A stretch of DNA of 64,000 bases from Fontibacillus puldeungensis (GCF_042678945.1 NZ_JBHTLM010000004.1:186001-250000), one strand, 5' to 3'; numbered from the stretch's first letter, positions 15,349 to 23,813 are shown. Program-made: numbers and translations. The notes: generated by a model not told the origin, from the letters alone.

Positions 15349-16423
15349 AACATTGAAAATCGGAGTTATCGGCTGCGGCGGAATCGCGAACGGCAAACAC
15401 CTGCCCAGCCTTTCTCAGCTATCTGAAGTACAACTGGTGGCGTTCTGTGATATCGTGGAGGAACGTGCTGTAAAAGCGGCTGCAGAATATGGCGCGCCAG
15501 AAGCGAAAGTATATACGGATTATCGGGAGCTGCTGAAAGAAAGCGATGTCGATGTGATTCACGTCTGCACGCCGAATGATTCTCATGCAGAAATTACAGT
15601 GGCTTCACTGGAATCAGGCCGTCACGTCATGTGTGAGAAGCCGATGGCTAAGACGGCTGCGCAGGCCCGTCAAATGCTGGATGCGGCCAAACGGACCGGC
15701 AAGAAGCTGTCTATCGCCTACCAGAATCGCTTCCGTAGCGACAGCTTATATTTGAAGGAGCTGTGCGAAAATGGGGAACTCGGCGACATTTACTTAGGCA
15801 AGGCACTAGCATTGCGGCGTCGGGCTGTGCCGACTTGGGGGGTCTTCCTGGATGAGGAGAAGCAGGGCGGTGGACCGCTCATCGATATCGGTACTCATGC
15901 CCTTGACCTAACCTTGTGGCTGATGGACAATTACGAGCCTAAGAGTGTCACCGGTTCGGTTTTCCACAAGCTTGGAAATCGTGCTAACGCAGCGAACGCC
16001 TTTGGTCCTTGGGATCCAGAACAGTTTAAAGTAGAGGATTCGGCGTTCGGATTTATTACGATGAAGAATGGCGCGACCATTATTTTGGAATCAAGCTGGG
16101 CTCTTAACGTCGTCGAATTCGGAGAAGCCAAGACGCTGCTTTGTGGCACGGAAGGCGGGGCAGATATGACGAACGGCCTTCGTATTAACGGGGAAAGACT
16201 AAGCCGTTTGTATGAGACGAAGGTGGATTTAGACGCCGGCGGAGTTGCTTTCTTCGAGGGTAAGAAGGAGACTGATGCCACGCGCGAAGCGAGAGCTTGG
16301 GTCGAGGCGATTTTGGAGGATAAAGAACCGCTCGTGAAGCCGGAACAGGCGCTGGTAGTCACCGAAATATTAGAAGCGATCTATGAATCGGCAAGAACGG
16401 GCAAAACAGTATATTTTGACTGA
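15341..16423 (+). CDS. Gfo/Idh/MocA-family NAD(P)-dependent oxidoreductase 2
   Basis: 360 residues, with GVIGCGGIANGKHLP as nucleotide-binding motif, CEKPMAKT as the catalytic Lys motif and IDIGTHALDLTLWLM carrying the family's conserved His. It shares domain layout but little close sequence with oxidoreductase 1, so it is likely to act at a different step. AAAGGGGAAC precedes the ATG. Last intact gene of the operon; a broken isomerase gene follows within 20 bases. Confidence 0.88.
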   Translation: MSKTLKIGVIGCGGIANGKHLPSLSQLSEVQLVAFCDIVEERAVKAAAEYGAPEAKVYTDYRELLKESDVDVIHVCTPNDSHAEITVASLESGRHVMCEKPMAKTAAQARQMLDAAKRTGKKLSIAYQNRFRSDSLYLKELCENGELGDIYLGKALALRRRAVPTWGVFLDEEKQGGGPLIDIGTHALDLTLWLMDNYEPKSVTGSVFHKLGNRANAANAFGPWDPEQFKVEDSAFGFITMKNGATIILESSWALNVVEFGEAKTLLCGTEGGADMTNGLRINGERLSRLYETKVDLDAGGVAFFEGKKETDATREARAWVEAILEDKEPLVKPEQALVVTEILEAIYESARTGKTVYFD

Positions 16424-16441
16424 AAATAGGAGGAGATAAGT

Positions 16442-16652
16442 GAGGAGGCACTGGATAAAGTAGCCGCTCAAGGGCCTAAAAGCCGTGGTGATCGGAAACG
16501 GTTGGAATCCGGGAAACGCCCATTGTAATACCGATGAACTCCTAGAAAATAAAGCGGCTAGCGACCGGTTCAAGAAGGCGGTTGAATCCCGCGGTCTGAC
16601 CATCATCGCACTGAGCTGCCACGGGCAGTGCGCAACTTGCAGCAAGTATTGA
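16442..16652 (+). pseudogene. decayed sugar phosphate isomerase/epimerase gene
   Basis: In one frame GAG at 16442 begins EEALDKVAAQG, then after one extra A in the AAAA run near 16478-16481 the reading continues at 16485 as VVIGNGWNPGNAHCNTDELL and on to KKAVESRGLTIIALSCHGQ, ending in TGA. These are typical N-terminal segments of an IolE-like isomerase. The first 15-20 codons are missing although an AGGAGGAGATAA SD remains, and the C-terminal two thirds are gone. So deletion at both ends plus a frameshift. It was probably the fourth gene of the operon. Confidence 0.75.
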
Positions 16653-16715
16653 TGGAGGACTCTGCGGGTCAGATGTGGTGGGTATAATTGCCTAAAAAAG
16701 GAATATACTAATTAG

Positions 16716-16742
16716 CGGCTGCCGCCAAGGTAGCCGTTTTTC
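16716..16742 (+). terminator. terminator of the sugar operon
   Basis: CGGCTGCC (16716-16723) pairs with GGTAGCCG (16729-16736, one G-T), followed by TTTTT. Confidence 0.8.
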
Positions 16743-16873
16743 TTTAGATGAAAAAGTGACATGATAAGAAGGTTACCCCCTGTACTTCGCATATATAAAT
16801 GTGTTATTATGAAATATACTAACTAAAGGTAAGTTTTTTTACTAGAGGCTTTTACATTAACGAGGTGAAATTT

Positions 16874-17191
16874 ATGGATGAGCATTCTCATGCGATGTGT
16901 CCGCGATTTGAATCGGCTTTTTCATTACTGGGTAAACGATGGAACGGTCTGATCATTCAAACATTGATGAGTGGACCGAAGCGATTCAAGGATATATCCA
17001 ATCAGATTCCTTCCATGAGCGATAAAATGTTATCCGAGCGGATGAAGGACTTGGAATGTGAAGGTGTTTTAATCCGCCACGTTTATCCTGAGACTCCGGT
17101 CCGGATCGAATATGAACTGACCGACAAAGGTCGTGCACTTCGTCCGGTAATGGAGCAGGTTCAATTCTGGGCCGAGCAATGGATTAAGTAA
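16874..17191 (+). CDS. HxlR-family (DUF24) transcriptional regulator
   Basis: Winged-helix regulator of 105 residues. It has the family pattern CPRFESAFSLLGKRWNGLIIQTLMSGPKRF, then IPSMSDKMLSERMKDLE as recognition region. The single N-terminal Cys9 sits where redox-sensing HxlR proteins such as HypR, YodB and CatR have their sensing thiol. The ATG at 16874 is preceded by GAGGTG. A small flavoprotein follows after about 60 bases, like the HypR-HypO pairing of regulator and flavin enzyme. Response to electrophiles or oxidants is therefore likely but inferred. Confidence 0.88.
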   Translation: MDEHSHAMCPRFESAFSLLGKRWNGLIIQTLMSGPKRFKDISNQIPSMSDKMLSERMKDLECEGVLIRHVYPETPVRIEYELTDKGRALRPVMEQVQFWAEQWIK

Positions 17192-17254
17192 AGGGACGTG
17201 CCGTTTTCGGGGACGGAGACGGCATGAATAAAAAAATCGAAAGTGGGTGTACTT

Positions 17255-17821
17255 GTGGCTGAAATCATTGTAATCGGAGCAGGGCCAGCAGGAGCTAGCG
17301 CAGCATTGTTTCTGGCCAAGGCGGGAAAGGAAACCCTTGTTCTGGACAGCAATGCCAGCATGACGAAGCGGGCATGGATAGAGAACCATTATGGCGCTAA
17401 GGACATTTCGGGACCGGATTTATTGAAAATTGGTCGGGAACAAGCGGAAAAATTCGGAGCTAAATTTATTGAAGAAAAAGTAACGGTTATCGACACCAAC
17501 GGCGGATCGAAAGTTACGGTGAAGACGGAATCCGGCCGCAGCTATGAAGCATCCCATATTATCCTCGCGACTGGAGCAATCACAGAACTTGCAAACGCTA
17601 CCGGAATTGAATTGAAGGAAGGCCGTGAGCCTCGAATCAAGACAGTCATCGCTACGGATGGTAACGGACGAACGAACATTCCACGGATTTGGGCCGCAGG
17701 AACGGTCGCCGGCGTCAGTGTTCATACAATTATTACAGCCGGAGACGGTGCTAAAGTTGCTATAGAATTAATCAGTGAACTGAACGGCGAACGCTATGTC
17801 GATCATGACGTACTTAAATAG
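17255..17821 (+). CDS. small FAD-dependent oxidoreductase related to thioredoxin reductase
   Basis: 188 residues. The N-terminal FAD-binding motif is IIVIGAGPAGASAALFL; the C-terminal FAD motif is IPRIWAAGTVAGVSVHTIITAGDG. Between them a short beta segment (HIILATGA) is present, but the NADPH-binding domain and the CxxC redox pair of thioredoxin reductase are absent, so the protein is about 60 percent of normal length. The frame is intact, so this looks like a genuine compact family rather than decay. GTG 17255 gives a start directly before the FAD motif. Partner of the HxlR regulator just upstream. Confidence 0.75.
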   Translation: MAEIIVIGAGPAGASAALFLAKAGKETLVLDSNASMTKRAWIENHYGAKDISGPDLLKIGREQAEKFGAKFIEEKVTVIDTNGGSKVTVKTESGRSYEASHIILATGAITELANATGIELKEGREPRIKTVIATDGNGRTNIPRIWAAGTVAGVSVHTIITAGDGAKVAIELISELNGERYVDHDVLK

Positions 17822-17845
17822 TTGTGATTTGTATAGGTAAGTCAT

Positions 17846-17874
17846 GGAGGTCTCTCTAGAGAGGCCTCCTTTTG
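17846..17874 (+). terminator. terminator after the flavoprotein gene
   Basis: GGAGGTCTCTC (17846-17856) with GAGAGGCCTCC (17859-17869), followed by TTTT. Confidence 0.8.
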
Positions 17875-17952
17875 CTGAATGAAATATGTTAATATTGGAA
17901 AAATGGTAGTGGGGGAAGAATTCCCTGTTTGTTAGAAAGGCGGTGCACTCGG

Positions 17953-18675
17953 ATGCGTAGAAGAGTACGATGGATCATTTGCTTAGCAGCCCTGTTAGCT
18001 CTATTTGCAGCAGCCTGCGCTCCGGACCGAACGATTGAAAAACCCGCCCTCCCGGAAACGGTGAAGACTGAAAAACAGCCGCCAACCATTACGCTCAACA
18101 TTGACGGCAGTACATATATTCCTGATGTGACACGAAGCCTCCATTTCGATTATATGAAAGGCATCATTTTGCGTCAGGCCTTGGAAAGCAGCGGAATTGT
18201 CCAGTTTTCAGAGGACAGGAAATCCATTCTTTCGGTCGGTGACGTTTCGCTCGACTCCACGTTGGAATGGGGAGTTAGGCTGAATGATAAGGACCTTCCT
18301 CCCTCAGCATGGGACAACCCGCTTCAAGCAGGCGATGTCATTTTCGTATATGTTAAAACGGTGGGCAGCTACGCAACGATTCCACAGCAGGCCTCGCTGC
18401 TTCTTAGCATCAATGGGGGAAGCTCCAAGCCTGGGCTAAGACGTATTTATGTCAACAAATATGAGGATAATACGACGGTCCGTGACTTGCTGAAACGAAG
18501 TGGCGTCGTGAAATTTAATGTTAACAATACGCTCATTGTTTCCGTCAACGGGTATGTCCCGGAACAATCAGAGAAATGGACGCTGAAGGTGAACCGGAAG
18601 CAGCTGATAGATGGCGGGATGGATATGAGACTGAAACCGCAAGACGGTGTAGAGTTAATGCTGGTCAATAAATAA
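17953..18675 (+). CDS. lipoprotein with two tandem ubiquitin-like/DUF4430-like domains, function unknown
   Basis: 240 residues. A signal peptide ends in the lipobox-like LFAAAC with Cys22, so a membrane-anchored extracytoplasmic protein is predicted. The mature part is a tandem repeat: residues about 45-130 and 140-238 both start with a short beta strand, then a helix (ILRQALESSGIV, VRDLLKRSGVV), a (I/V)LSV or LIVSVN strand, a W(G/T)(V/L)-(R/K)-(L/V)N segment and a closing D(V/G)(I/V) strand. This resembles the DUF4430/transcobalamin-like C-terminal domain. ATG 17953 is chosen because GAAAGGCGGTG precedes it. Ligand unknown. Confidence 0.6.
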   Translation: MRRRVRWIICLAALLALFAAACAPDRTIEKPALPETVKTEKQPPTITLNIDGSTYIPDVTRSLHFDYMKGIILRQALESSGIVQFSEDRKSILSVGDVSLDSTLEWGVRLNDKDLPPSAWDNPLQAGDVIFVYVKTVGSYATIPQQASLLLSINGGSSKPGLRRIYVNKYEDNTTVRDLLKRSGVVKFNVNNTLIVSVNGYVPEQSEKWTLKVNRKQLIDGGMDMRLKPQDGVELMLVNK

Positions 18676-18689
18676 AAGGATGTTAAGTA

Positions 18690-18726
18690 AATCCGCATCT
18701 CCTGTAAAAGGGGGGGCGGATTTTTT
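18690..18726 (+). terminator. terminator of the lipoprotein gene
   Basis: AATCCGC (18690-18696) pairs with GCGGATT (18716-18722), followed by T; an inner CTCC/GGGG pairing is possible. Confidence 0.7.
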
Positions 18727-18760
18727 CAATAAGTTTCATGAAATAATTATGACAATTTAT

Positions 18761-18824
18761 TGTGATAAGTTTCACATTTAAAGTGAATGGAATCACAAAG
18801 TACCTTCAATTTGAAATGTATACT
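18761..18824 (+). promoter_or_regulatory. nirB promoter with two Fnr boxes
   Basis: TGTGATAAGTTTCACA (18761-18776) is a perfect TGTGA-N6-TCACA Fnr site, and AGTGAATGGAATCACA (18782-18797) matches nine of ten. Their centres are 21 bp apart. TATACT (18819-18824) is the -10, which places the sites near -62 and -41.5, the class I and class II activator positions. The -35 is poor, as expected for an activator-dependent promoter. Confidence 0.8.
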
Positions 18825-18901
18825 TTCGACATAAAAGGTTGTTGCACTAGGGTGACTAAAGCAGTCCTAACAGTCCTATTATGGAGGAGGCAATTCTAAA
18901 C

Positions 18902-21337
18902 ATGGGAACAGATAGAGAAAAATTAGTAGTGATCGGCAATGGGATGGCGGGAATCAGTGCGGTTGAACAAATTTTGAAGCTGACTTCGAAATTCGATATT
19001 ACAGTGTTTGGGAGCGAACCTCATCCGAACTACAATCGGATTATGCTTTCCTATGTTCTTGAAGGCAGTAAAACGATGGATGACATCATCCTGAACGATT
19101 TGAACTGGTACCGGGATAACGGAATTACACTTCACACAGGCACAACCGTTGTGCGGATTGAGGAAGAGACCAAGGAAGTCGTGGCCGAGAACGGGCTGCG
19201 GGTACCTTATGACAAAATATTGATTGCAACCGGCTCCAATTCCTTTATACTGCCGATTCCCGGCAGCGATAAAGAAGGAGTCGTCGGCTTCCGCGATATC
19301 GCAGACTGTCATCAAATGCTGGAAGCGGCGAAAACTTACCGCAAAGCTGCTGTAATTGGCGGTGGTTTGTTGGGCTTAGAAGCTGCAAAGGGTCTTGTGC
19401 AACTAGGCATGGAAGTTACCGTCGTGCACTTGATGGAGGATTTAATGGAGCGTCAACTCGACCATCAAGCGGCTTTAATGCTTAAGTCGGAGCTAGAGCG
19501 TCAGGGCATTAAATTCAAAATGGGCGCTCAAACGACAGAACTGCTGGGGGACAAACGTGTTAGTGGACTTCAGTTTGCCGATGGCACTGAGCTGGAAGCG
19601 GAATTTGTCGTCATGGCTGTTGGGATTAAGCCGAACATAGCCGTGGCGAAAGCGAGCGGCATCGAAACAGGTCGAGGGATCGTCGTGAACGATTATTTGC
19701 AAACCTCAATGGAGGGCGTGTATTCGGTTGGGGAGTGTACTGAGCATCGAGGTATCTGTTATGGACTCGTAGCCCCGCTCTTTGAGCAAGGGATCGTTAT
19801 GGCGAAGCATATCAGTGGTGTGGAAACTGCGCCATATGCAGGTTCGGTCGTTTCGACCAAGCTGAAAATTTCCGGGGTAGACGTGTTCTCCACCGGGGAA
19901 TTCATCGACGGGCCGGAGCATACGGTCATTTCGAGCAAAGATGAATGGAAACGTACCTATAAAAAAATATTGCTAAAAGACAACGCTCTGATTGGCGCCG
20001 TATTGTTTGGCGACATCGATGACTCAGCCGAGCTGCAGAAGCTGATCAAGCAAAACGCCGAAATGACGGATGAACTGCATGCTTCCTTAATGGGAGGAGG
20101 CTGCTGCGGCAGCGGTGAGAAAAAGACGAAATCGGTAGAAACGATGTCGGATGAAGAAATTGTATGCGGCTGTAACGGCGTCACTAAAGGAACGATCGTA
20201 GACGTCATTACGAATCAGGGCTTGACGACCGTCGATGAGATCAAGGCTTGTACGGGTGCTACCCGATCCTGTGGCGGATGTAAGCCTGTAGTTGAACAAA
20301 TTTTGCAATACGTACTCGGCGATGGCTTTACTTCGGCGGCGAAACAGGGCATTTGCGGCTGTACGACGCTGAGTCGGGACGAGATCGTAGCTGAGATCAA
20401 GGCGAAAGGTTTGCAGACGACAAAAGAGGTTATGAACGTGCTCGGGTGGAACCAGCCTGAGGGCTGCTCGAAATGCCGTCCGGCGATCAACTACTATCTC
20501 GGCATGCTGAACCCGGATACGTATGAGGATGAGAAGGAATCGCGTTTCGTCAACGAGCGGATGGGCGCTAACATTCAGAAGGACGGGACCTATACGGTGG
20601 TTCCCCGGATGTATGGCGGCGTGACGACACCGGAGGATTTGAAGAAAATCGCCGATGTGTCACTGAAATATGATGTGAAGGTCGTAAAAGTGACCGGTGG
20701 CCAGCGTCTGGATTTGATTGGCGTGAAAAAAGAAGACCTGCCGAAGGTATGGGCGGAACTGGATATGCCGTCTGGATATGCTTACGCTAAATCGCTGCGT
20801 ACGGTGAAAACCTGCGTGGGCTCGCAATTTTGCCGCTTCGGTACTCAGGATTCGATGGGTATGGGGGCTTTGCTGGAGCGCAAATTCGAACGGCTTGATT
20901 TCCCGGCTAAATTTAAAATGGCGGTGAACGGCTGTCCGCGTAACTGTGCCGAGTCATGCACGAAGGATATCGGCATCGTCGGTAATGACGGTGGATGGGA
21001 AATTTTCATCGGTGGCAATGGGGGCATCAAGGCTCGTCTGGCTGATTCGCTCTGCAAGGTAAAAACGGATGAGGAATTGATCGAGCTGTGCGGTGCCATC
21101 ATGCAGTACTACCGGGAGACAGGCAACTACTTGGAGAGAACGTCTGAATGGGTAGAACGTATGGGTCTGGACCACATCAAATCTGTCGTTGTAGACGATA
21201 TTGAAGGCCGAAAAGCGCTTGTGGAGCGAATTGAATTTGCTCTGAAACAAGTGACGGATCCGTGGAAAAAGATGCTGGGTGACGACGAAAACCGGAACAA
21301 ACTGTTTCACAGCCTAGAAATGAGCGACCAACTGTAA
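18902..21337 (+). CDS. nirB: assimilatory/ammonifying nitrite reductase [NAD(P)H] large subunit
   Basis: Cytoplasmic enzyme of 811 residues that reduces nitrite to ammonia. Domains in order: FAD and NAD(P)H binding (VVIGNGMAGISAVEQ, and AAVIGGGLLGLEAAKGL near 150); two BFD-type [2Fe-2S] modules (VCGCNGVTKGTIV near 420 with GGCKP, and ICGCTTLSRDEIV near 485 with CSKCRP); then the siroheme/[4Fe-4S] reductase domain with TCVGSQFC and NGCPRNCAESC. ATG 18902 is used because GGAGGAGG (18883-18890) precedes it. The Fnr sites point to an anaerobic role. No siroheme-synthesis genes are adjacent. Confidence 0.95.
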   Translation: MGTDREKLVVIGNGMAGISAVEQILKLTSKFDITVFGSEPHPNYNRIMLSYVLEGSKTMDDIILNDLNWYRDNGITLHTGTTVVRIEEETKEVVAENGLRVPYDKILIATGSNSFILPIPGSDKEGVVGFRDIADCHQMLEAAKTYRKAAVIGGGLLGLEAAKGLVQLGMEVTVVHLMEDLMERQLDHQAALMLKSELERQGIKFKMGAQTTELLGDKRVSGLQFADGTELEAEFVVMAVGIKPNIAVAKASGIETGRGIVVNDYLQTSMEGVYSVGECTEHRGICYGLVAPLFEQGIVMAKHISGVETAPYAGSVVSTKLKISGVDVFSTGEFIDGPEHTVISSKDEWKRTYKKILLKDNALIGAVLFGDIDDSAELQKLIKQNAEMTDELHASLMGGGCCGSGEKKTKSVETMSDEEIVCGCNGVTKGTIVDVITNQGLTTVDEIKACTGATRSCGGCKPVVEQILQYVLGDGFTSAAKQGICGCTTLSRDEIVAEIKAKGLQTTKEVMNVLGWNQPEGCSKCRPAINYYLGMLNPDTYEDEKESRFVNERMGANIQKDGTYTVVPRMYGGVTTPEDLKKIADVSLKYDVKVVKVTGGQRLDLIGVKKEDLPKVWAELDMPSGYAYAKSLRTVKTCVGSQFCRFGTQDSMGMGALLERKFERLDFPAKFKMAVNGCPRNCAESCTKDIGIVGNDGGWEIFIGGNGGIKARLADSLCKVKTDEELIELCGAIMQYYRETGNYLERTSEWVERMGLDHIKSVVVDDIEGRKALVERIEFALKQVTDPWKKMLGDDENRNKLFHSLEMSDQL

Positions 21338-21369
21338 CTGTGGTCCATGCGACGAAAGGGGAGTATGGA

Positions 21370-21708
21370 ATGAGTAACGACATGACGATGAATAAATTTT
21401 TTCCGGCAGGAGCTTTGGATCAATTTCTGCCGCAAATTGGGCGAGTAGTAGAAATAGGTGGACAGCAAATTGCGGTATTTCGCGTTTCTAACGGGGGCAT
21501 CTTCGCTGTATTGAACAAGAGTCCACATCCGAAGAGTGGCCCGCTGGCTGAAGGTATCGTATCGGGGAACTATCTTTACGATCCGCTGTATGACTGGAAA
21601 ATTGATCTAACCACGGGCCAGGTGCAGGCACCGGATAACGGTCAAGTACAAACGTTCCAGGTTAAGGTGGAGGACGGGCAGGTTTGGATTGCAGCGGGTC
21701 AGCAGTAA
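21370..21708 (+). CDS. nirD: nitrite reductase small subunit NirD
   Basis: 112-residue Rieske-fold subunit of NirBD. The fold is visible in IGGQQIAVFRVSNGGIFAVLNKSPHPKSGPLAEG and YDPLYDWKIDLTTGQ. The Cys/His ligands of true Rieske proteins are not conserved, which is normal for NirD, so it carries no cluster. ATG 21370 is preceded by AAAGGGGAG. It follows nirB by 32 bases in the same operon. Confidence 0.92.
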   Translation: MSNDMTMNKFFPAGALDQFLPQIGRVVEIGGQQIAVFRVSNGGIFAVLNKSPHPKSGPLAEGIVSGNYLYDPLYDWKIDLTTGQVQAPDNGQVQTFQVKVEDGQVWIAAGQQ

Positions 21709-21737
21709 TAGCGTAGTTTATGGGGAGGAACTAACAA

Positions 21738-22520
21738 ATGTTTACGCCAAATGTTGAAGCGATTGTGGAGGCGGCGGTCAAGAAGAAAGAGAAGATGAAC
21801 GAAAGTTTGTCGAGGTACATCGTGTCGGCTATGCTGGCAGGAGCTTACGTAGGTTTAGGCATCATTCTGATATTCAGTATCGGTGCTCCGCTGGCCGCAA
21901 TCAAATCCCCTTTTCAAACGATGCTGATGGGGATGTCCTTCGGTCTGGCCTTGACCTTGGTTGTGTTTGCCGGTTCCGAGCTCTTTACCGGTAACAACAT
22001 GTTTTTTACCGCAAGTACCCTAGCACGAAGAACGACAGTGGGGGATACGGCGAAAAACTGGACGATCGTATTTTTAGGCAACTTAGCGGGAGCTGTTGTC
22101 CTGAGTCTCTTGATCGTAGGTGCGGGGTTATTTAAGACTGCAGCGCCGGAGCATCTAATCTTTGCGGCCGCTGCTAAAAAGATGAGCGCCCCGATGATGG
22201 AACTGTTCTTCCGCGGCATTCTTTGTAACTGGCTCGTGTGTCTTGCCCTGTGGATGGCGAACCGGGCTAAAGAAGACATCGCCAAGCTCGTGCTGATTTG
22301 GTGGTGCTTGTATGCCTTTATCGCAAGCGGATATGAGCATAGCGTAGCTAATATGACACTGCTCAGTGTGTCTTTATTATTACCTAACCACCCGGATACG
22401 ATTACATTAGGCGGTTGGCTGCACAACATGATTCCGGTTACTCTGGGTAACATTATCGGGGGAGCCGTATTTGTAGGGATGGCTTACTGGTTCATTTCGC
22501 CGGTACGCAAAAAGTCATAG
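21738..22520 (+). CDS. nirC: formate/nitrite transporter family channel (NirC/FocA)
   Basis: 260-residue membrane protein with six helices of the FNT family. Typical segments are GAYVGLGIILIFSIGAPL, FAGSELFTGNNMFF and LAGAVVLSLLIVGAG, with GYEHSVANMT before the last helices. It is the third gene of the nir operon, so nitrite is the probable substrate. Formate cannot be excluded, because pflB lies 4 kb downstream. Confidence 0.9.
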   Translation: MFTPNVEAIVEAAVKKKEKMNESLSRYIVSAMLAGAYVGLGIILIFSIGAPLAAIKSPFQTMLMGMSFGLALTLVVFAGSELFTGNNMFFTASTLARRTTVGDTAKNWTIVFLGNLAGAVVLSLLIVGAGLFKTAAPEHLIFAAAAKKMSAPMMELFFRGILCNWLVCLALWMANRAKEDIAKLVLIWWCLYAFIASGYEHSVANMTLLSVSLLLPNHPDTITLGGWLHNMIPVTLGNIIGGAVFVGMAYWFISPVRKKS

Positions 22521-22546
22521 CTCATTAGGTAAAATAAGGACACTAA

Positions 22547-22596
22547 AAAAGTGCGAGTTTGCAAAGGCGATTTTCACCTCTGCAGCTCGCACTTTT
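22547..22596 (+). terminator. terminator of the nirBDC operon
   Basis: AAAAGTGCGAG (22547-22557) pairs perfectly with CTCGCACTTTT (22586-22596). Confidence 0.85.
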
Positions 22597-22624
22597 CGTT
22601 TTGCAACTTCAGCACAAAACAAAT

Positions 22625-22648
22625 AACCTGAGGCAGACTCCTCAGGTT
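22625..22648 (-). terminator. terminator of fnr
   Basis: AACCTGAGG (22625-22633) and CCTCAGGTT (22640-22648) form a perfect 9-bp hairpin. On the - strand it is followed by ATTTGTTTTG, so it most likely ends fnr. Confidence 0.75.
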
Positions 22649-22674
22649 GAGTGGGATTACCGGATCCGTTTGGA

Positions 22675-23391
22675 TTAGATCCGGCAAATTTCGTTTGGAC
22701 ACAGCTCGCAGTGGCAAATATCCTGCAGCATAACGAGATCTTTGATCACGATCATACCGTTTTCGTATTCAAGAGCGTCTTTTTTACGCAGATCGCTGAG
22801 CATCCGGTTGACGCTTTCGCGGGTTGCTCCGATCATATTGGATAAATCGGTATGGGTGATTTTTTTGTTGATCAAAATCGTGTCTCCATGCTGCTCGCCG
22901 TACGTATTGCTAAGACGAATGAGCGTCGAGCAGAGTGCGCCCGGTTTCCCATACATCATCAGGTCACGAAACTTCGTTTGGGTCAAGCGGTGATGAATGC
23001 CCATCCATTTCATGAAGTCAATCGCAAAATCACAGTGCTGACAGATCATGATTTCCAAGTCTTTTTGCTCGATAACGCCAATCTCACTATCCTCGATCAC
23101 TTCGGCAGTAAAGCTATGCTTGGTGCTGAAGAATGGATCGGCTTGCCCAACCATATCCCCACGCCCATACATATAAAGGATCAATTCCTTGCCTTCATCT
23201 GTCGATTTCGTTAATTTTACACGTCCGCGTTTAATAAAAAACAGTTTATCGGAAAAATCACCTTCCCAGAACAAGTGCGTCCCCTCGGGATAAGCTTTGT
23301 CTTTCATTGTGACGAGAAGGCGATTAAAATTTTGCTCTGTGAAACAGCTGGTGTTGCCGCGGGGCAGGGTGGCATTGATTATTTCGCTCAT
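22675..23391 (-). CDS. fnr: oxygen-sensing regulator Fnr with C-terminal [4Fe-4S] cysteines
   Basis: 238-residue Crp/Fnr-family activator of anaerobic genes. A cyclic-nucleotide-like barrel (about residues 30-120) and a long dimer helix precede the HTH ITHTDLSNMIGATRESVNRML. The C-terminus has Cys226, Cys228, Cys231 and Cys236. The C-x2-C-x4-C spacing is that of the C-terminal cluster ligands of B. subtilis Fnr, unlike E. coli FNR with its N-terminal cluster. It lies between nirBDC and adhE-pflBA, whose promoters carry Fnr-type palindromes, so the whole island appears to be its local regulon. Confidence 0.93.
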   Translation of the reverse strand: MSEIINATLPRGNTSCFTEQNFNRLLVTMKDKAYPEGTHLFWEGDFSDKLFFIKRGRVKLTKSTDEGKELILYMYGRGDMVGQADPFFSTKHSFTAEVIEDSEIGVIEQKDLEIMICQHCDFAIDFMKWMGIHHRLTQTKFRDLMMYGKPGALCSTLIRLSNTYGEQHGDTILINKKITHTDLSNMIGATRESVNRMLSDLRKKDALEYENGMIVIKDLVMLQDICHCELCPNEICRI

Positions 23392-23505
23392 TATGGATTT
23401 CCCCTTTGTACTCCAAATTTTTCTGAAAATTTTAAATTAATTATATAACGTTTAAAGCGATTTTTGGGAGCCGTAAAGACTAAAAAAGTGTCGAAATTTT
23501 AACAT

Positions 23506-23521
23506 TGTGACTAAATTCACT
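23506..23521. promoter_or_regulatory. Fnr-type box in the fnr-adhE intergenic region
   Basis: TGTGACTAAATTCACT matches nine of ten conserved positions. On the - strand it lies 115 bases before fnr; on the + strand TATTAG is 21 bases away. It could serve fnr autoregulation or an upstream adhE start. The 475-base gap between fnr and adhE holds no gene; besides these boxes it has a TTGGGAC/GTCCCAA hairpin near 23573-23610. Confidence 0.5.
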
Positions 23522-23708
23522 TTATTATACCCCAAACTACGGTATTAGACACCCAGCGGAAATTTCGAAAATTGGGACGGTTTGCCACTTCTGATAAAAG
23601 TCCCAAGTCCCAAACAAGTTCAAATATGTAATGTAAAAAGTCCTAATATGTAAAGTATATATGAAAAGTCACTCATGGCAAGTGAAAACTTTCAATAATT
23701 TTATAGTA

Positions 23709-23752
23709 CGTGAAAAATTTCACTATACAAACCGTGATCTATGTGATATGAT
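23709..23752 (+). promoter_or_regulatory. adhE promoter with Fnr-type box
   Basis: CGTGAAAAATTTCACT (23709-23724) matches eight of ten Fnr positions and is 22 bases before TATGAT (23747-23752), giving a centre near -42. A weaker half-matching copy AGTGAAAACTTTCAAT is at 23681-23696. Confidence 0.65.
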
Positions 23753-23797
23753 CAAACCATAAAGAGAAGCAACAAGCTTCCTAAGGGAAAAAAGCCA

Positions 23798-23813
23798 AGT
23801 GAAATTTTTCACT
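23798..23813 (+). promoter_or_regulatory. Rex- or Fnr-like operator in the adhE leader
   Basis: AGTGAAATTTTTCACT is a symmetrical site about 40 bases downstream of the predicted transcription start. The GTGAA-N4-TTCAC core fits the redox repressor Rex, for which adhE is a classical target. Confidence 0.5.
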
